Shown piece after piece: positions 1 to 6,597 of a stretch of 16,092 nucleotides of DNA (position 1 is its first letter; each line of letters starts with the position of its first letter). The stretch lies in the NCBI GenBank assembly GCA_902464645.1, contig CABQKL010000040.1, forward strand, positions 1-16,092. Direction: 5' to 3'. The position numbers and the translations under genes were made by a program. The notes below the pieces were generated by a model. The model worked only from the letters and a program-made list of their open reading frames with translations. It searched no databases and was not told where the DNA came from. Origin of the DNA: an uncultured Collinsella sp. Its GTDB lineage: Bacteria > Actinomycetota > Coriobacteriia > Coriobacteriales > Coriobacteriaceae.

Positions 1-806
1 CGGTCGAGGGCGGCGAGTACGTGCACGAGGCCAAGATCGGTCAGGCGCTCATGGACGCCGATATCGTGATCAGCCTCACCCACTTTAAGGGCCATGAGCA
101 GGCCGGTTTTGGCGGCGCCATGAAGAACCTGGGCATGGGTGGCGGCAGCCGTGCCGGCAAGATGGAGCAGCATGCCGCCGGCAAGCCGAACGTCGCGACC
201 GAGCACTGCGTTGGCTGCCGTGCCTGCGAAAAGATCTGCGCGCACAACGCCATCTCGTTTGACGATACCCGCGAGCGCGAGCTTGCCAACGGCAACACCC
301 GCACGGTCCACGTGGCCGCCATCGACCACGATCGCTGCGTGGGCTGCGGACGCTGCATTGCGGCATGCAATCAGGACTGCATCAAGCCCGGCTATGACGC
401 CGCGGCCGACGTGCTCAACTGTAAGATTGCCGAGTACACCAAGGCCGTCGTCGACGGCCGCCCGAGCTTCCATATCTCGCTTGCCATGGATATCAGCCCC
501 AACTGCGATTGCCATCCCGAAAACGACACGCCTATCGTTAACGATATCGGCATGTTCGCGAGCTTCGACCCGGTCGCCATCGACCAGGCCTGTGCCGATG
601 CCGTCATGGCGTCCGAGCCGCTGCCCAACACCGAGCTCACCGATAGCGCGGCCAAGATGGAGCACAACCACGAGCATCTGGAGGGCGAGCAGGCCAAGGA
701 CCCCTTCTGCATCACGCATCCCGACACCGACTGGCGCACCTGCATCGCGCACGCCGAGAAGATCGGCCTGGGCACGAGCAAGTACGAGCTCATCGAGGTC
801 AAGTAG
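1..806 (+). CDS. DUF362 family 2[4Fe-4S] ferredoxin-like protein, 5' truncated
   Basis: The reading frame is open from base 3 and comes from outside the window; the GTG at 21 is an internal valine, not a likely start. About 267 residues are visible up to TAG at 804. Two CxxCxxCxxxC motifs (codons from about 207 and 336) are the ligands of a bacterial-type 2[4Fe-4S] ferredoxin module. The flanking sequence, with THFKGH before the clusters and an NCDCHPEND motif after them, is typical of DUF362 proteins. These are annotated as iron-sulfur proteins of unknown substrate, probably cytoplasmic electron carriers. No membrane segment or signal peptide is visible in this part. No downstream partner is implied: a strong hairpin follows 48 bases after the stop and the next gene is convergent. 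The family call is firm; the physiological role is unknown. Confidence 0.88.
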   Translation, partial: VEGGEYVHEAKIGQALMDADIVISLTHFKGHEQAGFGGAMKNLGMGGGSRAGKMEQHAAGKPNVATEHCVGCRACEKICAHNAISFDDTRERELANGNTRTVHVAAIDHDRCVGCGRCIAACNQDCIKPGYDAAADVLNCKIAEYTKAVVDGRPSFHISLAMDISPNCDCHPENDTPIVNDIGMFASFDPVAIDQACADAVMASEPLPNTELTDSAAKMEHNHEHLEGEQAKDPFCITHPDTDWRTCIAHAEKIGLGTSKYELIEVK

Positions 807-853
807 CACCTGCCCATTGGACATATCAAGCGCTTTTGTGGCGCAACGTTAGC

Positions 854-890
854 AAAACCGCCTGTGAGCACGGTGCTCACAGGCGGTTTT
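854..890. terminator. Intrinsic terminator between convergent genes
   Basis: AAAACCGCCTGTGAGCAC (854-871) is followed by its perfect reverse complement at 873-890, an 18-bp inverted repeat with a minimal loop. The outer arms are A4 on one side and a T run (887-891) on the other, so it can act as a rho-independent terminator on both strands. It follows the DUF362 gene and could also catch read-through from the convergent hydrolase gene. Confidence 0.85.
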
Positions 891-1019
891 TCGGAAGTAT
901 GCGGCAAATTCCGAGACCGCCGAGCACACAACGTTTTTTGGCAACAAAACCCCTGATAAATTGTTGGTAAAACTGCGGTCTGGTCGGCAGTTCCAGATTT
1001 TGCCGCATACTTCCGAAAA
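888..1019. repeat. Palindromic intergenic element with 21-bp inverted ends
   Basis: The ends are perfect 21-bp inverted repeats: 888-908 (core CGGAAGTATGCGGCAAA) and 999-1019. Inside are shorter inverted pairs nested in order: AGACCGC (914-920) with GCGGTCT (975-981), and GCAACAA with TTGTTGG around 941-967. The whole 132 bp could fold into one long imperfect cruciform or RNA hairpin. No ORF lies inside. Size and structure suit a MITE-like or other dispersed palindromic repeat, or a large terminator structure for the convergent genes. Copy number in the genome cannot be seen here. Confidence 0.6.
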
Positions 1020-1056
1020 TAGGGGGTCAGATAAAGCCCCAGACGTTGCTTTTTGC

Positions 1057-2022
1057 CTAAAAATACTCGTCGAGGAAGTCGTCGACCGTGTTCCAGTAGA
1101 GCTCGGGGTCAACTTGCGCACTCTTGGCGTGGGTGGCGCCATGGATGGTGAGCTTTTGCTTGACCTTGCTGGCGCACGCGTCGTAGTTTTGGTCGAGCAT
1201 ACTGTACGGCACAAAGGTGTCCTGGTCGCCGTGGATAAACAGCATGGGAACCGTCGCGTGTTTGAGTTGCTCCACACTGCTCGCCTTATGAAAGTCGTAG
1301 CCCGCGCGCACGTTGCACACCAAGTTTGCTACATCGAGCAAGGGAAAGCTGGGCAGGCCGAACACGTCCTTGAGTTGCAGGGAAAACTCGTCCCAAACAC
1401 TCGTATAACCACAGTCCTCGATAATGCATTTTACGTTTGCGGGTAGAGATTCCCCCGCGACGTTCATGGCAGTTGCTGCACCCATCGACTCGCCAAAGAC
1501 CAGGATGCGCGCCTCGGGGTCGGCCGCAACGATCCGCCCAATCCATGCAACGATATCGAGCCGCTCGGGCCAGCCCATGCCGATATAGTCGCCGCCGGAG
1601 CGCTCGTGGGCGCGGGCGGCAGGCGCGAGCACGTTCATGCCGCGGTCGTGGAATCGCTTGACGTATCGGGCCATGCCGATGGGCTCGTTGGTATATCCAT
1701 GCAGGCAGACGGCGTAATCGTGGGTGTTCTCCGAGGCGGCAAAAAACCAAGCGGCGAGCTCGGTTCCGTCATCTGCGGTGAGGCTGCTGCTCTTGCGGTT
1801 TTCTTTAAACCATGCCCGCGCCTCGGTGTCCTCGGCATCCGGCTGCTCGCCTTCTTTGTCGTTCTTGCTATCCTGCATCATCTTCATGGTGTACGGCGCT
1901 TGGGGATTCAGCGCGAAGTCAAACAGAAAGTTGCCGGCAAATCCGAGCAGCACAACGACAACCACCAGTGCAACGATGCCGGCCATCTTGAGCTTTCGAT
2001 GGGAACGTGCGTTTTGAGCCAT
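1057..2022 (-). CDS. Membrane-anchored alpha/beta hydrolase (serine hydrolase)
   Basis: The gene encodes 321 residues with an alpha/beta-hydrolase fold. A basic N-terminus is followed by one hydrophobic helix (about 14-36), so the enzyme is probably a cell-surface protein held by an uncleaved signal anchor. The nucleophile elbow is GESMG (177-181, Ser179). The likely acid is Asp268 in HGDQDTFVP and the likely histidine is His298 in the segment GATHAK; the oxyanion HG is at 108-109. The layout matches the BAAT/YfhR-like group often annotated as S9-type or dienelactone-like hydrolases; the substrate cannot be read from sequence. The start is ATG at 2022 with AGGAG (2031-2035) eight bases upstream. 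It stands alone, convergent with the DUF362 gene and divergent from trhA. Confidence 0.85.
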   Translation of the reverse strand: MAQNARSHRKLKMAGIVALVVVVVLLGFAGNFLFDFALNPQAPYTMKMMQDSKNDKEGEQPDAEDTEARAWFKENRKSSSLTADDGTELAAWFFAASENTHDYAVCLHGYTNEPIGMARYVKRFHDRGMNVLAPAARAHERSGGDYIGMGWPERLDIVAWIGRIVAADPEARILVFGESMGAATAMNVAGESLPANVKCIIEDCGYTSVWDEFSLQLKDVFGLPSFPLLDVANLVCNVRAGYDFHKASSVEQLKHATVPMLFIHGDQDTFVPYSMLDQNYDACASKVKQKLTIHGATHAKSAQVDPELYWNTVDDFLDEYF

Positions 2023-2042
2023 GCGGTATTCTCCTATAAGAT

Positions 2043-2101
2043 GTTAATACGTCAACATTTAATGCAAGCGCATTATGGACGTTCGCCGTTGATGCGTCAA
2101 C
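2043..2101. promoter_or_regulatory. Pair of 14-bp operator-like dyads in the hydrolase promoter
   Basis: GTTAATACGTCAAC (2043-2056) and GTTGATGCGTCAAC (2088-2101) agree at 12 of 14 positions, start 45 bp apart, and have dyad symmetry (GTTGA-N4-TCAAC in the second copy). The upstream copy covers the -35 of the minus-strand promoter; the other lies in its early transcribed region. Such an arrangement suits repression by a dimeric regulator. No regulator gene is in the window. Confidence 0.45.
2072..2100 (-). promoter_or_regulatory. Sigma70-type promoter of the hydrolase gene
   Basis: Read on the minus strand: -35 TTGACG (2100-2095), a 17-bp spacer, then -10 CATAAT (2077-2072), each 5/6 to consensus. 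Transcription would start near 2065, giving a leader of about 43 nt before the ATG at 2022. Confidence 0.65.
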
Positions 2102-2143
2102 AGGCAAAGAATGGGTAAACAAAGGGTCACGTATGGTGCAAAT

Positions 2144-2173
2144 TTCGCACGTACCTAGACGCTTTGATATAGT
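2144..2173 (+). promoter_or_regulatory. Possible trhA promoter
   Basis: TATAGT (2168-2173, 5/6 to the -10 consensus) lies 18 bp after TTCGCA (2144-2149, 4/6 to the -35 consensus), about 35 bp upstream of the trhA ATG. The -10 is good and the -35 weak. Confidence 0.4.
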
Positions 2174-2208
2174 GTTGAGAACTCTTTACGTTGGAGGATG
2201 TAACCGGC

Positions 2209-2892
2209 ATGTCCGATTCGAGCGACAGTTCTAAGCCGCGACCCAAGACCGCGGCCGTTCCACACTACACGGTGGGCGAGGAGATCATGAACTCCGTCAC
2301 CCATGGTGTCGGCTGCCTGCTGGGTATCGCGGGCCTGGTACTCCTGATCGTATTTGCTGCCCTGCGCGGCGGAGGCCCGGCCCACATGGCCGCGGCGATT
2401 GTCTATGGTGTCAGCATTATCCTCGAATACCTTGCCTCCACGCTCTACCATGCGATTCAGCCCGCTCGCGCCAAGCGCGTGTTTCGCATTATCGACCACA
2501 GCTGCATCTACCTGCTCATAGCCGGCAGCTATACGCCGTTTTGTCTCATCACGCTCGCAAACGACGGCGGTCCTATGCTGTTCTTTGCCGTATGGGCCAT
2601 CGCCATTATCGGCATCGCCCTCGAGTGCTTTATGCGCGAGCGTCAACCGCACTGGGTAAGTGGCCTGGTCTACCTGCTGATGGGCTGGCTCGTTGTCTTT
2701 AAGCTGCCCGAACTTGTGGCACTGCTCAACCCCGTGGCGCTTGCCCTGCTCGCCGTCGGCGGCGTGTGCTACACCGCGGGCGTGCCGTTCTATATCGCCA
2801 AAAACGTGCGCTATCTGCACAGCGTGTTTCACCTGTGGGTGCTCGCCGGCAGCATCTTCCAGTTCATGGCGGTGATCCTCTTCGTAATCTAG
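2209..2892 (+). CDS. trhA: TrhA / hemolysin III family membrane protein (PAQR-type)
   Basis: 227 residues from ATG at 2209, with GGAGG at 2193-2197. A TTG further upstream (2191) sits on the Shine-Dalgarno itself and is rejected as a start. The protein has about seven hydrophobic segments and the conserved polar residues of the hemolysin III/PAQR superfamily: THG (His32), S-x3-H (Ser77/His81), IIDHS (Asp96) and HSVFH (His204/His208). The serine, aspartate and histidines form the zinc site in the superfamily. In Bacillus subtilis and E. coli TrhA is linked to membrane energetics and lipid homeostasis; the hemolysin name is historical. Length is normal. The next gene, another historically named hemolysin family, starts 109 bp downstream on the same strand, so co-transcription is possible. 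Confidence 0.9.
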   Translation: MSDSSDSSKPRPKTAAVPHYTVGEEIMNSVTHGVGCLLGIAGLVLLIVFAALRGGGPAHMAAAIVYGVSIILEYLASTLYHAIQPARAKRVFRIIDHSCIYLLIAGSYTPFCLITLANDGGPMLFFAVWAIAIIGIALECFMRERQPHWVSGLVYLLMGWLVVFKLPELVALLNPVALALLAVGGVCYTAGVPFYIAKNVRYLHSVFHLWVLAGSIFQFMAVILFVI

Positions 2893-3000
2893 CGACCACG
2901 CCAGCGCCCGTGCCCCCGCTCGGTCGCCAGCGCAATTGCCCTATCCGCCATCAACGTTTTACCCTAACGTCCCGAATCTTGGAGGTTCGAGAAACTCCCG

Positions 3001-4374
3001 ATGGACATAACCATCTCCCTTATCACCACCCTCGTTTTGACCCTCATCAACGGCTACTTCTCCATGTCCGAGATGGCGCTCACCACGGCTAAGCGCGCCG
3101 TGTTGGAGCACGATGCCGAGGAAGGCGACAAGCGCGCCGAGCGCGCCATTAAGCTGGCCGCCGACTCCGACCAGCTGCTCGCCACCATCCAGGTCGCCAT
3201 CACGCTCGTGGGCTTCGCCTCGTCCGCCGTCGCCTCGACGAGCCTGTCCGACCCGCTTGCCACGTGGCTCATGAGCTTTGGCATCGCGCCGCTTTCCGCC
3301 ATCGCGCGCGGCCTGGCGCCGGTCATCATCACCGTCGCCGTCGCCTTCGTGTCCATCGTGGTTGGCGAGCTTGTGCCCAAGCGCATCGGCCTGGCTAACG
3401 CCGAAGGCGTATCCAAGCAGGTCGTGGGACCGCTCTCCGTGTTCCAAAAGATTGCCCGCCCGCTCGTGTGGCTGACCGGTGCCTGCTCCGACGGCCTGGC
3501 CCGCATCCTGCGCATCAAGAGCGCCGATGACCGCCAGAACGTCTCGGAGGAAGAGATCAAGTACATGGTCTCGGAGCAGGATGATCTGCTCGACGAGGAA
3601 AAGCGCATGATCCACGAGATCTTCGACCTGGGAGACACCGTTGCCCGCGAGGTCATGGTGCCGCGCGTGGACACCACCATGTGCGAGGACGACGAAACGG
3701 TCGCCGACGTGCTGTCCGCCATGCGCCAGACCGGCTTTAGCCGCATCCCCGTCTATCACGAGGATCCCGACAACGTCGCCGGCATCGCGCACATCAAGGA
3801 CCTGATCCAGCCTTCGCTCGACGGCAAGGGCGACCAGCCCATCGCCGACTTTTTGCGCGACGCCACCTTTGTGCCCGACACCAAGGACATCCTGCCGCTG
3901 CTGTCCGAGATGCAGACCTCGCACGACCAGATCGTGGTGGTCGTGGACGAGTACGGCGGCACGGCCGGCATCATCACCATCGAGGACATCGTCGAGGAGA
4001 TCGTGGGCGAGATCGAGGACGAGTTCGATCCCGACAACAAGTACCTCACGCGCCTTTCGCGCCGCGAGTGGCTTGTCGATGGGCGTTTTTCGTGCGATGA
4101 CGCGATTGAGCTTGGTTGGCCGCTCGAGGAAAGCGATGATTATGAGACCATCGCCGGCTGGATTTTGGAGCTTTGCGACTCGGTGCCCGACATCGGAGAG
4201 GTGTTTGAGGTTGCGGGGTACAAGTTTAAGGTGCAGTCGATGCGTGGCCAGCGCATCTCGCTCATTCGCGTGATCGCTCCGGCCGAAACCGATAAGAAGG
4301 ATTCCGAGCCCTCGGCCGATGAGCCGGCGGCGTCGGACGCGGGTTCTGCGGACCCGCACGACGGCGACGAGTAG
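3001..4374 (+). CDS. CNNM/CorC (HlyC) family divalent-cation transporter with CBS pair
   Basis: 457 residues. The DUF21/CNNM transmembrane domain spans about 1-195, with hydrophobic segments near 3-25, 60-90, 103-125 and 142-160 and the motif GELVPKRIGLANAEGVS. The CBS pair (about 217-340) starts with VMVPRVD and ends with VDEYGGTAGIITIEDIVEE. The CorC/HlyC transporter-associated domain (about 350-430) is followed by an acidic Asp/Ser/Ala tail. CNNM/CorC proteins are membrane Mg2+ (and Co2+) exporters or exchangers whose CBS pair binds Mg-ATP; hemolysin is a historical label. ATG 3001 follows GGAGG (2981-2985) at a rather long 15-base spacing, but the protein start matches the family. The following gene begins 24 bases after the stop, so they probably form an operon. 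Confidence 0.9.
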   Translation: MDITISLITTLVLTLINGYFSMSEMALTTAKRAVLEHDAEEGDKRAERAIKLAADSDQLLATIQVAITLVGFASSAVASTSLSDPLATWLMSFGIAPLSAIARGLAPVIITVAVAFVSIVVGELVPKRIGLANAEGVSKQVVGPLSVFQKIARPLVWLTGACSDGLARILRIKSADDRQNVSEEEIKYMVSEQDDLLDEEKRMIHEIFDLGDTVAREVMVPRVDTTMCEDDETVADVLSAMRQTGFSRIPVYHEDPDNVAGIAHIKDLIQPSLDGKGDQPIADFLRDATFVPDTKDILPLLSEMQTSHDQIVVVVDEYGGTAGIITIEDIVEEIVGEIEDEFDPDNKYLTRLSRREWLVDGRFSCDDAIELGWPLEESDDYETIAGWILELCDSVPDIGEVFEVAGYKFKVQSMRGQRISLIRVIAPAETDKKDSEPSADEPAASDAGSADPHDGDE

Positions 4375-4398
4375 GGCAAGGAAGAGTAGGGGAGAGTT

Positions 4399-5244
4399 AT
4401 GGCAGGCCTGTTCAACATCCTTAAGGTCACCGTCAGCGAGGACAAGATCTGCGCGCACGTGCTGGTGAACCCCGGCATGCCGCTCATGACCTCGGAGGAC
4501 ATCGAGGCCACGGCGCGCGTGTATTACCTGGTGCCCGCGATTGCCAAGCACCTGTGCCTGGGCGATTCCGGTCGCGAATTCCAGGACTGTATGGGCCAGA
4601 CCGAGCTTTGCCATCTGCTGGAGCACGTGACGGTCGAGCTCATGAACGAGACCGGGCTTGCCGGCAGCATTTCGTGCGGCCGCACCCGCGTAAGCGAGCA
4701 CGACGAGCGTGTCTTTGAGGTCGAGCTTTCGTGTCCCGACGACGCGCTGGCCATCGGCGCGCTGTCTTCGGCGACCTTTATGATGGACTGGGCGTACCTG
4801 CACGCCGACCAGCCTGCCCCCGACGTGGAAGGAACGGTCGCGGGCCTGCGCAACCTGGTGCTGGGTATGCGCGCCGAGGCCGAGGGCAAGGACCCGCACG
4901 AGGCCGTCGCCGCCGCGAACGCCGAAGGCGAGGCCGGGGACACGACCGAGGGCGAGGCGCCTGCCGAGGCTGCCGCCGAGTCTGTCAACGATGCCCCTGC
5001 CGAGGAGGCCGTCGAGGTCGAGCCCGCGGAGCCCCAGGGCGTCCCGAGCTTTGACGACGAGCCGCAGGAAGTAATCGATACCGAGGGCGCGACCGCCGAG
5101 AGCCATGAGGCCCCCGCTGCCGTCTACGGTGGTGCGGCGACGGCTCCGGTTGCCCTTGCGCGTGAGGGAGCGCTGCCGCTCGTTGACGGCGCCGGCGAGG
5201 ACCCGGGCGCTACAGTGGCCATGCCTGCCATGCCGCAGGAGTAG
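4399..5244 (+). CDS. Stand-alone protein resembling the cyanophycin synthetase N domain, with acidic tail
   Basis: 281 residues from ATG 4399, just after an AGGGGAG Shine-Dalgarno. Residues about 1-160 form a compact domain; 165-281 is a low-complexity Ala/Glu/Asp/Pro tail, probably disordered. The segment CHLLEHVTVEL (71-81), then an ETGLAG stretch and CGRTR (93-97), then a short hydrophobic strand (VFEVEL), follows the order seen in the N-terminal domain of cyanophycin synthetase (H-x2-EHVALELQ, GRTR/GKTR, YNVVFEY). That domain holds the growing polymer in CphA. No ATP-grasp or Mur-ligase domain is present here or next door, so this is not a synthetase. There is no signal peptide or membrane segment. 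Position behind the CorC-type gene suggests co-expression. The domain match is from memory of the family; the function is unknown. Confidence 0.6.
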   Translation: MAGLFNILKVTVSEDKICAHVLVNPGMPLMTSEDIEATARVYYLVPAIAKHLCLGDSGREFQDCMGQTELCHLLEHVTVELMNETGLAGSISCGRTRVSEHDERVFEVELSCPDDALAIGALSSATFMMDWAYLHADQPAPDVEGTVAGLRNLVLGMRAEAEGKDPHEAVAAANAEGEAGDTTEGEAPAEAAAESVNDAPAEEAVEVEPAEPQGVPSFDDEPQEVIDTEGATAESHEAPAAVYGGAATAPVALAREGALPLVDGAGEDPGATVAMPAMPQE

Positions 5245-5323
5245 GCTCACCCGCTTATCACCATCATGTACCTGCGCCTTTACCGTACGCAGATGAGCGA
5301 GACGGCAAGCGCTGTGCTGCGGG

Positions 5324-5329
5324 TATAAT
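5324..5329 (+). promoter_or_regulatory. Perfect -10 box upstream of the YtxH gene
   Basis: TATAAT at 5324-5329 lies 51 bp before the ATG at 5381. The region around 5300-5307 has no good -35, so it may need an activator or have low basal activity. The 136 bp between the preceding stop and this gene contain no terminator I could recognise. Confidence 0.5.
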
Positions 5330-5380
5330 GGACAGCATTCAAACGGTGGGCGCCGAGGTGCCCGCAGGAGAGGAATGAAC

Positions 5381-5770
5381 ATGGGTAAGACTTTCAACTT
5401 TATCTCGGGTGCGCTCTTCGGTGCTGCCGCCGGCGCCATCATCGGCGTCGCCTTGGCTCCGCGCTCGGGCGCCGAGACCCGCGCCATGGCTGCCGATATC
5501 GCCAACGACGCCTGGGATAACATGCGCGACACCTACGAGCACGGTGCCGAGGAGGCCCGCGCCGCGGTCAACGATTTTGGCCCGATGGTCGACGCCAAGA
5601 CCGATGACCTGCGTGCCAAGGTTGACCTTGCCCGCGAGCGCATGGACCAGCTGCGCGAGCAGCTCAACGACGCCATCTCGGGCGGTAACGTGACGCCCGC
5701 CGCCGATGTCGTGGTCGAGAACGCCGTCGAGGCCGACGCCGAGGCCGCGGAGCCTTCGACCGAGGCATAA
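5381..5770 (+). CDS. YtxH domain protein
   Basis: 129 residues from ATG 5381; an in-frame ATG two codons earlier (5375) is possible, but GGAGAGG (5367-5373) is better spaced (7 bases) from 5381. The N-terminus carries the YtxH signature: a short glycine/alanine-rich hydrophobic helix (about 8-28) ending in APRSGAETR. A charged, probably alpha-helical stretch (about 40-100, likely coiled coil) and an Ala/Glu-rich tail follow. YtxH proteins are small single-pass envelope or stress proteins of unknown biochemical role, often induced in general stress in Bacillus. The stop codon overlaps the next start (TAATG), so translation of the PRC-barrel gene is probably coupled. Confidence 0.85.
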   Translation: MGKTFNFISGALFGAAAGAIIGVALAPRSGAETRAMAADIANDAWDNMRDTYEHGAEEARAAVNDFGPMVDAKTDDLRAKVDLARERMDQLREQLNDAISGGNVTPAADVVVENAVEADAEAAEPSTEA

Positions 5771-6525
5771 TGCGCGCCGGGGATTTTGTCGGCGCCAAGA
5801 TCTATCGCAAGCCTACCGAGGATAAGCGCACCAAAAAAGACGGCACGCCGCGCAGTCCTAAAAAGCTCGGCAAGATTCACTTTCCGGTCTTTACCCCGGG
5901 CGGTACGCGCGTGGTGGGCTTTATGGTGCGCCAGTCCGATATCGCGGGCATGATCGAGCGCCCCGACCGATTTGTGGCGCTCGATGCCATTGGCGTCTAC
6001 GAGGGCGCCATCGCGGTTGACGACGTCAAGGGCACCTACGATGCCGCTGCGGCCAAGCGCCTCGACATCAACCTGGACGATTGCATTATCTGGGTTGGCA
6101 TGGACGTGCGCACGGAGTCGGGCGATGTCGTGGGCTATTGCTCGGATGTGGAGTTCAAGCCGCGTTCGGGCATCGTGCAGACGTTCTACGTGACCGCCGG
6201 CACTGCCTCGAGTGTGCTGGTGGGCGACACGCAGATGCCGCCGACGATGCTGCGCGGCTATGCGGACGGCGCGATGATCGTTTCGGACGAGGTCAAGTCG
6301 CTCGGGTATTCGGGCGGCGCCGCCGCAAAGGCTGCCGAGGCAAGCGTCGTGGTGGGCGATAAGGTCAAGAAGGGCGCCAAGGTGCTCGATGACAAGGGCT
6401 CGGTCGCCGTGGACAAGGGCAGTCGCGCGCTGGGCAAGCAGCTCGGCAAGACGCGCGGTATGTTCAAGGCCTTTAAGGACGAATATCAAAAGGCGAGCGG
6501 TGGCTCGTCGAAAGCTAACAAATAG
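5770..6525 (+). CDS. PRC-barrel domain protein
   Basis: 251 residues; ATG 5770 shares its A with the TAA of the YtxH gene, and there is no clear separate Shine-Dalgarno, indicating translational coupling. Residues about 4-85 (GAKIYRK, then KLGKIHFPVF and VVGFMVRQSD) and 100-165 (GMDVRTESGDVVGYCSDVEF) each look like a PRC barrel, a small beta-barrel found in photosynthetic reaction centre H subunits, RimM and many uncharacterised bacterial proteins. The C-terminal part (about 185-251) is lysine-rich, with VGDKVKKGAKVLDDKG-type repeats likely to form an amphipathic basic helix. No membrane segment is obvious, so it is probably cytosolic or membrane-peripheral. It may act with YtxH in envelope or stress physiology; this rests only on the coupling. 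Confidence 0.75.
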   Translation: MRAGDFVGAKIYRKPTEDKRTKKDGTPRSPKKLGKIHFPVFTPGGTRVVGFMVRQSDIAGMIERPDRFVALDAIGVYEGAIAVDDVKGTYDAAAAKRLDINLDDCIIWVGMDVRTESGDVVGYCSDVEFKPRSGIVQTFYVTAGTASSVLVGDTQMPPTMLRGYADGAMIVSDEVKSLGYSGGAAAKAAEASVVVGDKVKKGAKVLDDKGSVAVDKGSRALGKQLGKTRGMFKAFKDEYQKASGGSSKANK

Positions 6526-6546
6526 CGACGTACCAAATGATGGGAG

Positions 6547-6576
6547 GCAAGCCGGAGACCTGTTGCTCCGGCTTGC
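6547..6576 (+). terminator. Hairpin after the PRC-barrel gene
   Basis: GCAAGCCGGAG (6547-6557) pairs perfectly with CTCCGGCTTGC (6566-6576): an 11-bp stem with an 8-nt loop, 21 bases after the stop. The tail TGCGTTTAT is a poor U tract, and the next Shine-Dalgarno begins at 6586. It may be a partial terminator or attenuator that still lets some transcripts reach the next gene, or a processing site. Confidence 0.55.
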
Positions 6577-6597
6577 TGCGTTTATGGGGGAGGGCAC

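Noticed and set aside
2209..4374. Reading the two hemolysin-named families as toxins
   Set aside because: TrhA/PAQR and CNNM/CorC proteins are membrane homeostasis and cation transport families; the hemolysin names are historical and nothing here indicates a secreted toxin.
5266..5328. 20-codon frame upstream of the YtxH gene
   Set aside because: No ribosome-binding site, and its stop falls inside the TATAAT box of the YtxH promoter, so it would not be on that transcript.
2959..5532. 857-residue open frame on the minus strand
   Set aside because: It lies opposite three well-recognised plus-strand genes (CorC-type, CphA-N-like, start of YtxH). The translation is rich in Arg, His, Gly and Asp without recognisable domains, as expected of an antisense shadow in high-GC DNA.
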